In this document: piece after piece, positions 24,001 to 35,277 of the stretch
How the letters are laid out: every line of letters starts with the position of its first letter
Position numbering within the stretch: position 1 is the stretch's first letter
Source of the DNA: Eupeodes corollae
Lineage: Eukaryota; Arthropoda; Insecta; Diptera; Syrphidae
Length of the DNA: 64,000 bases
Reading direction: 5' to 3'
Assembly (NCBI RefSeq): GCF_945859685.1
Contig: NC_079149.1
Span: forward strand, 85,799,073 to 85,863,072
Translations under genes and position numbers: made by a program
Notes under the pieces: generated by a model
What the model was told of the DNA's origin: nothing
Database searches by the model: none
Seen by the model: only the letters and a program-made list of their open reading frames with translations

Positions 24001-24351
24001 TCCCGTATGCATCGAAGGGGAGTGGAGGAGAAGATGGAACGACGAACTGTACGGGCTGTACAGCGACGTAGACTTAGCCAGAAGAGTAAAAGTCCAACGA
24101 CTAAGATGGCTGGGTCACGTAGAGCGCATGGAAACCAATGCTCCGGCCCGGAAAGTCTTCGAATCCGCACCCACAGGACAGCGCAGTAGAGGAAGACCGC
24201 GGATCAGGTGGCGCGCACAAGTGGAAGGTGACCTCACCCAACTTGGAGCGCGAAACTGGAGACATCTAGCTAGGGACCGAGCTAGATGGAGAAGTTTGTT
24301 GGGTGAGGCCCTAGTTCACACAGGACTGTAGCGCCACCTTAAGTAAGTAAG
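21052..24351 (+). mobile_element. Near full-length RTE-like LINE with TSD
   Basis: A 3.3-kb element between two 14-bp duplications. Its 5' region (GATGTTCAAATGGTAGACAT onward) is also present at the 5' end of the minus-strand copy at 35278-37625, so both appear to start at the same point and this copy is not 5'-truncated. A GC-richer 5' UTR of about 500 bp is followed by an endonuclease, a reverse transcriptase and a GRPR-type C-terminus. It ends with GGACTGTAGCGCCACC and (TAAG)n. A very short 3' UTR of simple repeats is known for the RTE clade. Clade assignment from domain style is an inference. Confidence 0.85.
21560..24331 (+). pseudogene. RTE-like polyprotein (APE endonuclease + RT), broken
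   Basis: The endonuclease part runs from about 21575 (RICTWNVRSLNRPRAAEEL) through LICAHAPTEE and the catalytic LGDFNAKLG near 22005. It is then disturbed by two opposing frameshifts between about 22125 and 22290, where the SDHYLVVA motif falls in another frame. In-frame stops follow at 22739-22741 and near 22916. From 22997 a 444-codon open frame carries the reverse transcriptase: NYRGISLLNIAYKIF, YQCGFRPGKSTVGQIFTL, FIDFKAAYDS, KGFRQGDALSCDFF and the catalytic LLAYADDIDII. After FEVVKD the frame jumps straight to ISVLLYGAEAWT. The copy at 35278 shows about 50 extra residues there, so a thumb segment is deleted in frame. The C-terminus has LRWLGHVERM and RGRPRIRW. It could not make an active protein. 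Confidence 0.88.
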
Positions 24352-24365
24352 TAATGAAGATACAG
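24352..24365 (+). repeat. 3' target-site duplication of RTE LINE
   Basis: Same 14-bp word as at 21038-21051, immediately after the (TAAG)n tail. Confidence 0.9.
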
Positions 24366-24594
24366 ATTCAGTAATTTTAATTATTTAAATTTTGATGAGT
24401 GGAGTATTTAATACACTTATAAATGTTTTTTATTATGACTCAAGTGCTTTGACATTTTTTCATTTATTAAGTATCCTAAGATGTTCTTAGCTTAGTTAAA
24501 CCACTAACATTTGTATTCTTTTTTTTATTTATTAAATCTAGTAAAACATTTTGAGTCAATATAAGAAACGTTAATGCAAAAAAAGTTAAGTGGA

Positions 24595-24669
24595 AAAATA
24601 TCTTAAGTTGACATAAGCGATTTTACTTATTTGATTACAATCGAAAACAAAAACTACTTAAGATATTTT
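24595..24669. repeat. Short inverted repeat
   Basis: AAAATATCTTAAGT (24595-24608) and its exact complement ACTTAAGATATTTT (24656-24669) are separated by 47 bp. The pairing extends by TGG/CCA past one mismatch. It could be a decayed MITE end pair; nothing else supports that. The remainder of 24366-24985 shows no gene. Confidence 0.5.
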
Positions 24670-25172
24670 ACCAAAATATTGTTTGCTTATTATCCGAAAA
24701 TTGATGCATGAGATAAATTATTTAATCCTCTACATACTTAAGTTGTTTTACCTTTTGAAAAACACTATGAATTTTTAAGCAATCCAATAGCATCAATAAT
24801 AACCCTTCAACTAATATTATTATGAAACTTCAAAAGGCAACTGAGTTTAACAGATTGCAAATATCAGCGCTACAAACTCCATATCACGATATTCTTTTTT
24901 GCATTACAATATTTGATAATTTATAAATGTATGTTTGATTTAAATGTATCCGGTATTTCATTTACTTTCTGAAAAATATCAATTAGTTGTAAGACTTTTT
25001 CTGTCCTGTATAAAATTGAAAGAAACTCTATGTAGGTAGGTAGAAATGGCGATCTCAAGGCAACCTAGCCTGAGATCCAATTAGCGCTGTAGTGCGCCGT
25101 TTTGAAACCAAAAACTAGTTTGACCTTTGATTGAAAGGGATAGATTTATGGAGAATCTTCATAGCGCTTATG

Positions 25173-27857
25173 TTAGAGCCATTTCGTCGCATTGAGAAAA
25201 AAGATTAGATCTCTTATCTTTGTTTCAGATAGTTCATCAAGTTCGTGAAAGAATGCTTTTCCAAAGTATTTCATTCTAGTGTTTGCCAAAGCAGGACATT
25301 TGCAGAGGAAATGGATTATCGTTTCACTTTCTCTTTGGTCACTACAGCTACGGCAAAAGGTGTTGTAAGAGATATCCAACTTCTCCGCATGAACTCCTAT
25401 AGGCCAATGTCCCGTACAAACCGCAACAATCCTGGGATATGTCTTGCCTTGGCATGCATAGAAGATCGTTTGTATGGGTTTTATTATAGGTGGGCCATAT
25501 CTTCCTAGATATAATGCAGTTGGGTAAATTGCTCCACCTTCGGTTTGATTCAGTTTGGTAGATAGAAAAGATTTTACCCTTCATAGCACCAAGAGGAATG
25601 TTAACCATTTCCGCAAGTGAGCTATATAGGGCCGATCCTTGCCTGGCTAGCTCGTCAGCCCGTTCATTTCCTACGATACCACTATGGCCCGGAACCCAGA
25701 TCAAGGTGACACCGAGGTTAATATTCAGGTTCACAAGCTCATCGCGACATTGCTAGACCAATTTAGATGAGGATATGGCCGAGTTAATGGCTTTGACAGC
25801 TGCCTGACTGTCTGTAAAGATAGCGGTTTTGGTTCGGGTTTTGTTTAAGTATCTTACATGCCTCCCTTATTGCCAGCAGTTTAGACTGAAAAACGCCAGC
25901 AAAGTCAGGAAGCCTAAAGGATTTGGCTACATTTAAGGACTCAGAAAAGATCCCAGAACCAACTCCGCACTCCATCTTTGAGCCGTCAGTAAAGATTATT
26001 GTGTCGAAACCTATCGGCACGATGTCATCCTCAAAATCTTCTCTGGATGGGAAAAGCCTAAAGGATTTGGCTACATTTAAGGACTCAGAAAAGATCCCAG
26101 AACCAACTCCGCACTCCATCTTTGAGCCGTCAGTAAAGATTATTGTGTCGAAACCTATCGGCACGATGTCATCCTCAAAATCTTCTCTGGATGGGAAAAT
26201 AACCTTAAAACCCTTACTAAGGCTCAAAGTAGGAGTGCAGTAGTCAGTGTCTACCAAGATAATATCTGAGGAAATCAATTTCGTAGTGTTGCTGTGACCA
26301 TAAGGTTTTGACAACCAGCTGTTTGATTCCTTCAGCCTAATAGCGCTGCAGGAAACCATGTATTTAATAAAAAGGTCGATTGGTAGAAGATCCAAAATAA
26401 TGTTTAAGGCGCCCGTTGGGCAAGTACGCATGGCCTCTGTGGTGCCCACGCAAGCTGTTCTCTGAACCTTCTTTAGTTTATCAATATTATAGGCTTTACT
26501 AAGAGCAGGCCACCACACAATCGACCCATATGTTAAGATTGGACGTACTACGGCTGTGTACGTCCATAAAATCATCTTCGACTGAAGTCCCCACTTTTTG
26601 CCGAAAGGCAACACAGGCCTTCTTAACCCGTACTTCAATATTTAGTTTCCAGTTTAGTTTAGGGTCGAGTATAACTCCCAAATATTTTGCACTGGAAGAC
26701 AATGATAGGATTTGACCGTTGAGTCGAGGTAGCGTGAAGGGCGGTACTTTAGTTTTGGTGATAAAGAGCAACAGTTCAGTTTTACTTTGGTTAACTCTTA
26801 GCCCACAACTCGTGGCCCAGCTGCTAACTTTCTTCAAAGCTGACTCCTGGATTTCACTAATCACAGAGGTGTACTTTCCTGACACCAATAGCACCAAATC
26901 ATCCGCATAAGCTACCGCCTTCACTCCACATCTCTCTAATTTAACGAGAATTGTATACATGACCAGAAGCCATAGAATAGGCGAAAGGACACCACCCTGG
27001 GGTGTTCCCCTACTCACGTGTTTTGTTGCGATTGTATTGCCTAGAGTGGCTCAAATCTTCGTACCACTGAGCATGGAAATTATTCAATCTCGAATGAAGT
27101 CTTCAACACCTAACTTAACGAGCGATTCCTCTATGGATTCGGTAAGGACGTTGTTAAAAGCACCTTCTATGTCTAGGAAGGTGGCAAGAGTAAATTCTTT
27201 AAAATGGATTGTTTGTTCTACAGTCACCCAAACACATGGAGGGCAAGTCTCCGTAGATTTTCGCGCTGAGAGCTTTCAAAAAGTCGTCCAACTAGGATTT
27301 CTCTAATATGGGAAGCAAGAATGTTCCAATTTTTTAAGCACAAAAGATGTTAAGCTTATTGGTCTGAAATCCTTCGCGGATTCGTGACCTCGCCTACCCA
27401 CTTTCGGGATAAAAACTACTTTGACCTGTCTCCACGACATGTACACATGTTTGAGAAGGAGACATCCTTTGTTCCAGCCGTTTTCTGGTTCTCTGGTTAT
27501 AACAGAATTGACTTGTTCCACATGAGCTACGTTTAGCTCTGTGGTTTCAAGCGATTCGGGGTTATTACTCTCGCAACCTGGAAAGTGCGCCTTCATCAGT
27601 AGCTCAAGAGATTCGCCTGGAGAGGCTGTCCAGGTTCCATCAGGCTTTTTTAGAAATGAAGGATTACAATGTTCCTTCCATAAAACTTTGCTTAGCAATG
27701 CGGAGTCCTTTATGTCTTCGATTGATTGACAGTATTCTCTCCTGCCTTGTCTTTTTCTTTTGGCTGATGACAGGGCTTGCTTGTAAATTTTAAGAGAGTC
27801 TTTATACGATTGGTAAAACTTATGTTTGTAGCAGATATTGAAAATTGTTCTCGTCAT
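25173..27857 (-). pseudogene. LOA-like polyprotein: RT, RNase H, C-terminal motif (broken)
   Basis: 27857-27303 holds the linker and start of RT (KVVFIPKVGRRGHESAKDFR, PISLTSF). 27017-26499 holds RGTPQGGVLSPILW, the catalytic AYADDLVLLV and AKYLGVILD. 26638-25784 holds the thumb (RPILTYGSIVWW) and the start of RNase H, with FTDGSKME occurring twice because of a 144-bp duplication. 25734-25348 holds WVPGHSGIVGNERADELAR, the histidine-aspartate end of RNase H. 25379-25173 holds FCRSCSDQRESETIIHFLCK. At least four frame breaks separate these parts, and the segment 27302-27018 is decayed. The individual domains are well kept, which points to a moderately recent copy. Confidence 0.85.
25911..26198 (-). 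repeat. Perfect 144-bp tandem duplication inside RNase H
   Basis: Units 25911-26054 and 26055-26198 appear identical base for base. The length is a multiple of three, so the frame is kept and 48 residues, including the catalytic FTDGSK, are repeated. Confidence 0.92.
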
Positions 27858-28115
27858 TTTCCTAAGACTGGACAGTTCTTCATTCCACCAAGAAGGAAGG
27901 GTCTAACTGCTATATTTAACTGGGCAAGGGACTCTAAAAGCTTTACTTATAGAAGTTTCAAAGGTTTTCACCTTTGATTCAAGGTCTCCTATCGATTCAG
28001 TGAGATTCGATAAGTTGCTTAGTTTGGATTTTGCAATTTGACTAAATTTCGTGCAGTCAGTTCTTTTGGGATTTCTGTAAGGCGGAGGGTTTTTCGACTC
28101 GAAATTAATTTAAGA

Positions 28116-30024
28116 AAGAATCCACTTGTGATCCGAAAACGAATTCAAAGGGGAAAATCTCCAATTATCCACTAATAAATTAGAAAAAAACTCTTGTGAT
28201 TGAGATTTTATTAAAACTATCATTAGGAAACTGTATTTGGAAAAGAAAGATTTGTAATTTGCAAGTTTGTTGCGATTCGACTTTATTATGCATATTTTTA
28301 CTTTTGATATTTTTAAATTTTAAGCCGAAACTCAAAACAAGTCAAATAAAATCCTCAGAAAAACATTAGAACATAATTTCTTAGACCAGTTTTATCTTCA
28401 ATTTCGTGAAGATTCCTATCTCAGCCCTTCAATTTTTTAAAAATATATTTGCCTATACAAATATTACAGAATTTATATTTTAAATAGAAATATGAGATTT
28501 GTTTTGTCAAAGATAGCAGTCTACATTTTTATGAAAATATCACCTTCTGATATTTTTCTCTGTATTCATTTTCCAATTTCCCTATAAAGTGCTTACATAC
28601 AATGACGTACAAAGTACTGAAAGAACAAATACTGTAACTCTTATTATTTCATTGACGTTGTTCAAATGCGTTTGATAAAATTCGATGAAAATTCCTGGAA
28701 ACACCCAACAGCATGCCATTTAGAATTAAGAAAAAAAACATAAGGAATTTAGTGCATGAAGATGGTATCTTTGCTCTTACACCACGTACGTGAATTTAAC
28801 AGTAACAAGGTTTTCTCAAAGGTGTACCTATTTTTAAAGTGACCATGTTTGAAGAATTAAGGTTCAAAAGAAACTCTTAGATACAAAAAAACTTAAGGAC
28901 GATCCCAAATGTGATGAATAAAAAGATAAAACTACATGTACAGTGTCACTGTCATCCTTGTGCGGTCTGCGTGTCATTTTTGAAACGAACATTTCAAAAA
29001 ATAAACTGTAGCACGTTTAGACATCTAAGATTTTTCGATTTTGTTTTTCAAACAATAGGAACATATACTATTGTGAGTAACTGCTCTAAATCACTTTATC
29101 TCACAAATTGAATCATTCATTATACACGCGTTTGAAAAATGTGTGCATTTATGGAGGTACCAATTTATAGATACCTAAGTATTATTTTTCCTTAAAATTA
29201 TTGCTATATAGAGGTGTAACCGATAAAAGGATTAACCTGGCTTTCGGCTCGTTGCAATTATTTAATCTGTTTATCTCTATCTAAAATTTGAATGGGTTTT
29301 TCCTTTGCATTTTCTTTATGTCTTATATACAAACGTGCAAATGTAATTTCATTGTAAATACGTGTACGTAGGTTGGAGAGGATGGGATAATGTGGTCTAT
29401 TTACAGTTTTCCTACTTTTTTATATATGTTGAACTAAGAAAAAGACTGAATTTTCTTCATCACGTACCTTAAAAGATCAAAGCTATATAAATAACTATAT
29501 TGCAATAAAAACTGTTACAAAATCTAAAGATGCACTTAAGTTAATTTCATTCTTTGTTATAAAAACAGTCGAAGCGAAAGTGCAAAGACCTTTTATAACT
29601 TTCAACGATTTTGTGTCGAGGATATACTTTTAAATATACATAAGGACTTTTGGCATTCTTGATCATTGATTAAAAAATCCATAGAATTAATAGCTTATAA
29701 TGTTTGGCTGTGTTTTTGTTGGAATAAAATATTAGCACGCACGAATCGGATAGAGCAATTTAACATTCAGTTAGGAAATACCTTATATAATGGGAAATTT
29801 TCAATACTTTTTACTTCCTACAAATAAAAATTACGTTTTTTTCTGCCCCACAAACAAAACAATACTTTTTTAAATGAATAAGATTTCCTTAATCCGAATC
29901 TTGCCTTTAAATTTTTCTATCACATCATGTTTTTTATATATGCCTTTTTACAATCTCAAAAACGGGATTCTTAATACTAAGTTAAAACTCAAAATGTCTC
30001 TTAAAAATAAATTGCTTATTTATT
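28116..30024. other. AT-rich stretch, no gene seen
   Basis: About 1.9 kb with no frame carrying a recognised domain. A 66-codon frame at 28911-29111 has no features to support it. Confidence 0.45.
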
Positions 30025-30705
30025 AACTTCCCATAGAAAGTTATTGTAATGGGTCCGATTTGTCGAACTGAAAGTTTTGATATTTCTCGACGTTTCAAGG
30101 TCCCTTGAGTCGAAATGAAAGATATTTTGAAATATTCGTGCGTGTGTAAGTACTCGTACGTTCGTACGTCCGTACGCCTGTACGTTCGCGAAATTTGTTC
30201 GTCGTTCATAACTCAAGAACATACGACTTCAAATAAATTTCTTATACAGATAATAATGCAGAGAGATGCAGAAAGGACTCTCATCATCATCTTATCAACA
30301 TTCAGTAAATTTTTGAAATATATCGAATTGACAGATTTTTTATAAAAAACTAAAAACCTAAAAAAAACAAAGTTCAGTAAAATTTTGAAAAAAATCGAAT
30401 AAACATTTTTGGTACAAAAAATAAAAACCTAACAAAAAACTTGGTAAAAATTTACTTTAGACTGAAATAGCTTTTCAAAAATTAAAAATATTGTCTCCGA
30501 ACTATTTTTTTCGATATTCAGTAGTTTTTTTTTAATCGAACAGTCCGTTTTTTCTACCAAAAAAAGTACGCAAATTTGGTAAAAATTCGTGTTCTGTTTT
30601 TTACATCTCTTAAGTTAATTTATGCATCCAATTTGTAAAAATTTAAGAAATGCTACTAAAATTGGTACAAATTTGTTTTCGACTAAAATTTCGAAATATA
30701 AGCCA
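30025..30705 (+). repeat. Dispersed repeat DR, copy 4 (3' truncated)
   Basis: It begins with AACTTCCCATAGAAAGTTAT and the TGGGTCCGATTTGTC block, then a long GTACG-rich stretch (30130-30190), then AT-rich units with GGTAAAAATTGATTTTC-like words. It breaks off near 30700 at CGACTAAAA, just before the gag relic. A possible continuation with the same AT-rich words is seen at 33215-33300, beyond the gag and mariner sequences. Confidence 0.75.
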
Positions 30706-30724
30706 AGATATTATGTCATAAACA

Positions 30725-31850
30725 ATGAAGAAGCAAGAATTGGTAGCTTTGTTAACCGAGCGAAACATACAATATGCAGCAGATGCAAAAGTTGCTCAAC
30801 TACGTGAGCTTTATGAAGAAAGTTGTGAAGACAATTATTCCGAAGACCATTTCATCGAAGCAGAAAATATTGAAAGTCCTGGTAAAACAATAACTTCTGA
30901 TTTGTCACAACAGATTCAAGAACAGATCCTGGAAATGAAGCTGAGATGAAAAGAAACTTAAGCTTATTGACTTGCCTCGTTGAACTAGCTCGACAAGAAG
31001 AAAAATTTTGCAAGTTCTTCGTCGCCTTCGTATCAACCTTCGCTTACGGACATTCAATATTCCTTCCATTGTTTTCTAGTATTGATACATACGATGCTAA
31101 GAAATGGATCAGCACTTTTGAGAGAGCATGTGATTCCGTTCACGGTGATAATGTATTCAAATTAAAAAGCATTCGCCGATTGATGAAGCCCGATTCAGCT
31201 GCCGAAATATTCTTACAAATCAACGAATCAAGTACCTATTCTGATTTCCGGAGCAATTTTTTGCCAATTATGGACACACTTTTCAGTTTCCGAAATTATT
31301 GATAAGATGCGAAGTACTCCATTTGTGTCCTCAAACATATCCATTATGGGCTACATTTTAAAAATGCAAGAGCTTGCATTACGTGCTGATATTGACGTAA
31401 AACAAATTATTCAATTTATTCTTGATGGGTTCCAAGATCGTTCCGCTAGCATCGCCATATTTTCAGCACGCACAATTCACACACCGTGACGCTCAACTAC
31501 GAGTATCAAATTCAGCAGTTAACAGACCGACAAATTCCGCATCATATTCAGCGCAAGGTGCCCAGCATCAAAATGGATCGAAACCTAAAGTCAAGTTTTC
31601 CGTTGGTGACTCCGAAAAAATGCTTGTTCAATGCTGCAATTGATCTAGCATGGGACAGTTTTCCACTTCTTGTCCACATCCTAAACGTCAAAAAAGGTCA
31701 TGCTTCAGATGTGGTTCAACAGGTCGTAAAAAAACCAAAAAACTTTTTTTAATAACATATTGCTCCAGAAAACGTACATAAATTTCAAAATCCATATTTC
31801 AAAATTAAGTCAAACTTTATAAATGGTATTTCTTAGACGTGTGGAAGTGG
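30725..31850 (+). pseudogene. Ty3/gypsy-type gag relic with zinc-knuckle remnant
   Basis: Three overlapping frames make one decayed gag. 30725-30949 begins KKQELVALLTERNIQYAADA. 30946-31302 has IDTYDAKKWISTFERACDSV and FKLKSIRRLMKPDSA, a capsid-like segment. 31307-31489 has YILKMQELALRADIDVKQII and FILDGFQDRS. At 31625-31735 another frame gives cysteine spacing like CCHC knuckles (SSMGQFSTSC, CFRCGSTGR), with a histidine missing. Text just before 31855 suggests the start of a protease but is cut by the mariner insertion. The same gag family is seen at 8285-9010. No reverse transcriptase follows. Confidence 0.65.
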
Positions 31851-31856
31851 ATTGTA

Positions 31857-33149
31857 AAGGGTGATTTTTTTGAGGTTAGGATTTTCATGCATTAGTATTT
31901 GACAGATCACGCGGGATTTCAGACATGGTGTCAAAGAGAAAGATGCTAAGTATGCTTTGACATTTCATCATGAATAGACTTACTAACGAGCAACGCTTGC
32001 AAATCATTGAATTTTATTACCAAAATCAGTGTTCGGTTCGAAATGTGTTTGGCGCTTTACGTCCGATTTATGGTCTACATAATCGACCAAGTGAGCAAAC
32101 AATTAATGCGATTGTGACCAAGTTTCCCACTCAGTTTACTTTATTGGACATTAAACCAACCACACGAATGCGTACAGTACGTACAGAAGAGAATATTGCG
32201 TCTGTTTCTGAGAGTGTTGCTGAAGACCGTGAAATGTCGATTCGTCGCCGTTCGCAGCAATTGGGTTTGTGTTATTCGACCACATGGAAGATTTTACGCA
32301 AAGATCTTGGTGTAAGACCTTATAAAATACAGCTCGTGCAAGAACTGAAGCCGAATACTCTGCCACAACGTCGAAAGTTCAGTGAATGGGCCCTAGAAAA
32401 GTTGGCAGAAAATCCGCTTTTTTATCGACAAATTTTGTTCAGCGATGAGGCTCATTTCTGGTTGAATGGCTACGTAAATAAGCAAAATTGCCGCATTTGG
32501 AGTGAAGAGCAACCAGAAGCCGTTCAAGAACTGCCCATGCATCCCGAAAAATGCACTGTTTGGTGTTGTTTGTACGCTGGTGGAATCATTGGACCGTATT
32601 TTTTCAAAGATGCTGTTGGACGCAACGTTACGGTGAATGACGATCGCTATCGTTCAATGCTAACAAACTTTTTGTTGCCAAAAATGGAAGAACTGAACTT
32701 GGTTGACATGTGGTTTCAACAAGATGGCGCTACATGCCACAGCTCGCGATTCTATGGCCATTTTGAGGGAAAACTTCGGAGAACAATTCATCTCAAGGAA
32801 TGGACCGGTAAGTTGGCCACCAAGATCATGCGATTTGACGCCTTTAGACTATTTTTTGTGGGGCTACGTCAAGTCTAAACAAATAAGGCAGCAACTATTC
32901 CAGCTTTGGAAGACAACATTTCCGAAGAAATTCGGGCTATTCCGGCCGAAATGCTCGAAAAAGTTACCCAAAATTGGACTTTCCGAATGGACCACCTAAG
33001 ACGCAGCCGCGGTCAACATTTAAATGAAATTATCTTCAAAAAGTAAATGTCATGGAACAATCTAACGTTTCAAATAAAGAATCGATGAGATTTTGCAAAT
33101 TTTATGCGTTTTTTTTTTAAAGTTCTCAAGCTCTTAAAAAATCACCTTT
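31857..33149 (+). mobile_element. DD41D (rosa-type) mariner, TA target duplication
   Basis: Imperfect terminal inverted repeats: AAGGGTGATTTTTTTGAGG at the left and, in reverse complement, AAAGGTGATTTTTTAAGAGC at the right. TA dinucleotides flank both sides (31855-31856 and 33150-33151). The length of 1.29 kb is usual for a mariner. It inserted into the gag relic. It holds a transposase gene with one clear frameshift. Confidence 0.9.
31970..33045 (+). pseudogene. Mariner DD41D transposase, 2-bp frameshift
   Basis: The first frame (31970-32878) carries the N-terminal helix-turn-helix (LTNEQRLQIIEFYYQNQCSV), the linker RRRSQQLGLCYSTTWKIL, the first catalytic aspartate in FSDEAHFWLNGYVNKQN and the second in MWFQQDGATCH. 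At about 32738-32742 two bases are missing relative to the expected CATGCCACACAGC-type text. The rest continues in another frame (from 32703 to about 32999) with the third aspartate in CDLTPLDYFLWGYVKSK. Counting 41 residues between the second and third aspartates gives DD41D, the rosa-type signature. Only this shift is obvious up to the third aspartate, so the copy is young but inactive. The enzyme would cut and paste at TA. Confidence 0.9.
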
Positions 33150-33151
33150 TA

Positions 33152-35277
33152 AATTAATTAAAAAAAAAATATAACAGTAATTTTTCTTCATAAAAATTAA
33201 TATAAATTACTATAAAAATATACACAAATTTGGTAAAAATTGATGTTCGATTCTTGATATATCGTGCATAAAAATTAAGGCATTGATTTTAACATTTTTA
33301 TTCTGAAAAATCTATAAATTTTAACAATAAAACCATCGTTAAGAAAAATGAAATCAAGCTTATTTTATCATTAGCAAAATATTTTTTTAAATTATTTTTA
33401 AATGTATATTTCTTCAAATTATGGCTTTATTTATACAACGAGAAAATTTTAATATTTAAATCGTTCTCGGACCCTCCAACCAGAATCTCTTTAAAATCGA
33501 TTACGATGGAAACGATATCTTGTTTCATTTCTGAAAAAAATTACAGATTCCCCATTTTCTTAACTTTTTATTACATTTTCGTTCAAAACAAATTCTTAAG
33601 TAATGCATTTTTTAAAGATTTTTTGGAAATTTTATAAAACTTTGGAAAAAATTGTATTAACTGGCTTCTTTTCCTCTCTGTTGCAATTGCAAAGAATACA
33701 AAAAATACTGATTTTCTTCCTGTGGATACAACTTTCAATAAATGCTTTGTTAAGGTCATGCAAATTTGTATTAAAATATCAAATACTGATTGTTATTGTT
33801 TTATTTAACTATTATGCATAAAGTTATGCTAAAATAACACACATAAACACAAAACTGCACAAATTGAAAAGAAAAAAATTAACATTTCATTAAAATCAAT
33901 TTATAAATATCATTTCATTGACATTTCAGGAATCTTCACCAACTCTCACCCTAATTTCATCGAAAGTAAGTAAGATTGATGTATTTTCTTTCTTCAATTT
34001 AATTTTGGTTGTTCTACATTTTTTTGTTTTTGTCTTACGTGTTTATGTGTGTTGGAGTTGTAGACAAATTTTAATTTTGTAATTTTATTTTTCGTTTATA
34101 ATTAAGATTTAAAAAGCGTCTATAGAACAAAATGTGTGTGTTTTTCAAGTAAAGCGTAGTTGAGACATTTACAAGTGAAACGAAATATTTATATAAAATT
34201 GCTTTAATATTTAAACCATATTGTGTGTTGTCATATTGAATATGCTTCCCCCTCTTTATAAAAACTCCAAACTGAGAAAAAGATTACTTTTATGTATCTC
34301 ACAATAATTATGAACCTATTCAACAACAAAATAAAAAGCAGGTAGATTATGTATCTTTTCTTAAAAATCAAATGGAATAAATTTAAACAATGGACAGCAT
34401 AACTACTAGGTACCTATCATACACATACCTACAATCCACAAGACGACAAAATCTGATTCCCCACACATAACAATAACACAATAATTTATATCGATGACCG
34501 GTTCTATAAAACAAAATCTAATAATTACCATTACTGTATTTTTTACGTATTAAAGTTTGAATCTAATACCAATTCTAGTCTTTTACGGTGTCTTCAGCAT
34601 CGACACAATTTTATTTGTATCTTTTTTCTTCTTCGTTTAAAAATAAGAGAAATCTTTTTAGTACACACATTGACAACAACATAGAACCCAGTGCCCTGTT
34701 TAAACCTATTCACAGCAAAGTCCTCAACTTACTTAAGGTGGGCTAATGCCATGAAACGAAGACGGCACATGTAGTGCAACAGTCAAATACTTTTTAAGAC
34801 ATTTTCACGGGCAATAAAAAATATTTCAAATAAAATTTGAAAAAGAAAAGAACAACAATAATTTTTTTAATAAAACATATTTTCTTGTTGTATATTCATA
34901 TTATATCCTGTATGTTATATTTCGGATGTGCTTTGTTGCCGGTGTTCGAAATAAATTGATTTGAACTTAAAAATTGTCTTATATTTTAATGAAATCCGTA
35001 CGTATTTAATAAGAACAAGTTGTATTACATTTTTAGTAAACTATATACACCCTGCTCCAACTGAATAAATACAAACATTTTTGAAAATATTTTTTCCTGC
35101 TCAGTGCACAGTTGTGATGGGGCTTTTAAAACATTTCTATTCTTCAAATTTTGAAAATAAAAGGTTGAACCGGACACGGCAACCGAAATTAAACTTTAGT
35201 CTGGAAAAATCAGGTAATACCATTCTTTTTCCAAATTATTTGAGTTTTGAAAAATTCCAATAACATCATTTACTTAC
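33152..35277. other. AT-rich stretch with DR-like fragment
   Basis: 33215-33300 repeats DR words (AATTTGGTAAAAATTGATGT, TTCGATTCTTGATAT), so it may be the severed rest of DR copy 4. Beyond that, AT-rich DNA without a recognisable gene to the RTE copy. Confidence 0.4.

Larger units (their letters stand above)
24990..28115 (-). mobile_element. LOA-like LINE with RNase H, 5'-truncated
   Basis: A minus-strand non-LTR element. The 5' edge near 28115 lies inside the endonuclease: the text FSDHKWI near 28110 is the end of the APE domain (SDHxxI). Then come a linker, RT, RNase H and a C-terminal cysteine-histidine motif. The 3' UTR reaches about 25020, where a short GTAGGTAGGTAG run (CTAC repeats on the element strand) marks the likely end. 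RT plus RNase H in this order is known for I, LOA and related clades. The C-terminal GHWPIGxHAxxL text is typical of LOA-type fly elements (assignment by eye). Another fragment of this style is at 54040-54960. Confidence 0.8.

Noticed and set aside
21374..24189. Several overlapping ORFs on both strands in the RTE LINE
   Set aside because: Shadows of the endonuclease and reverse transcriptase frames.
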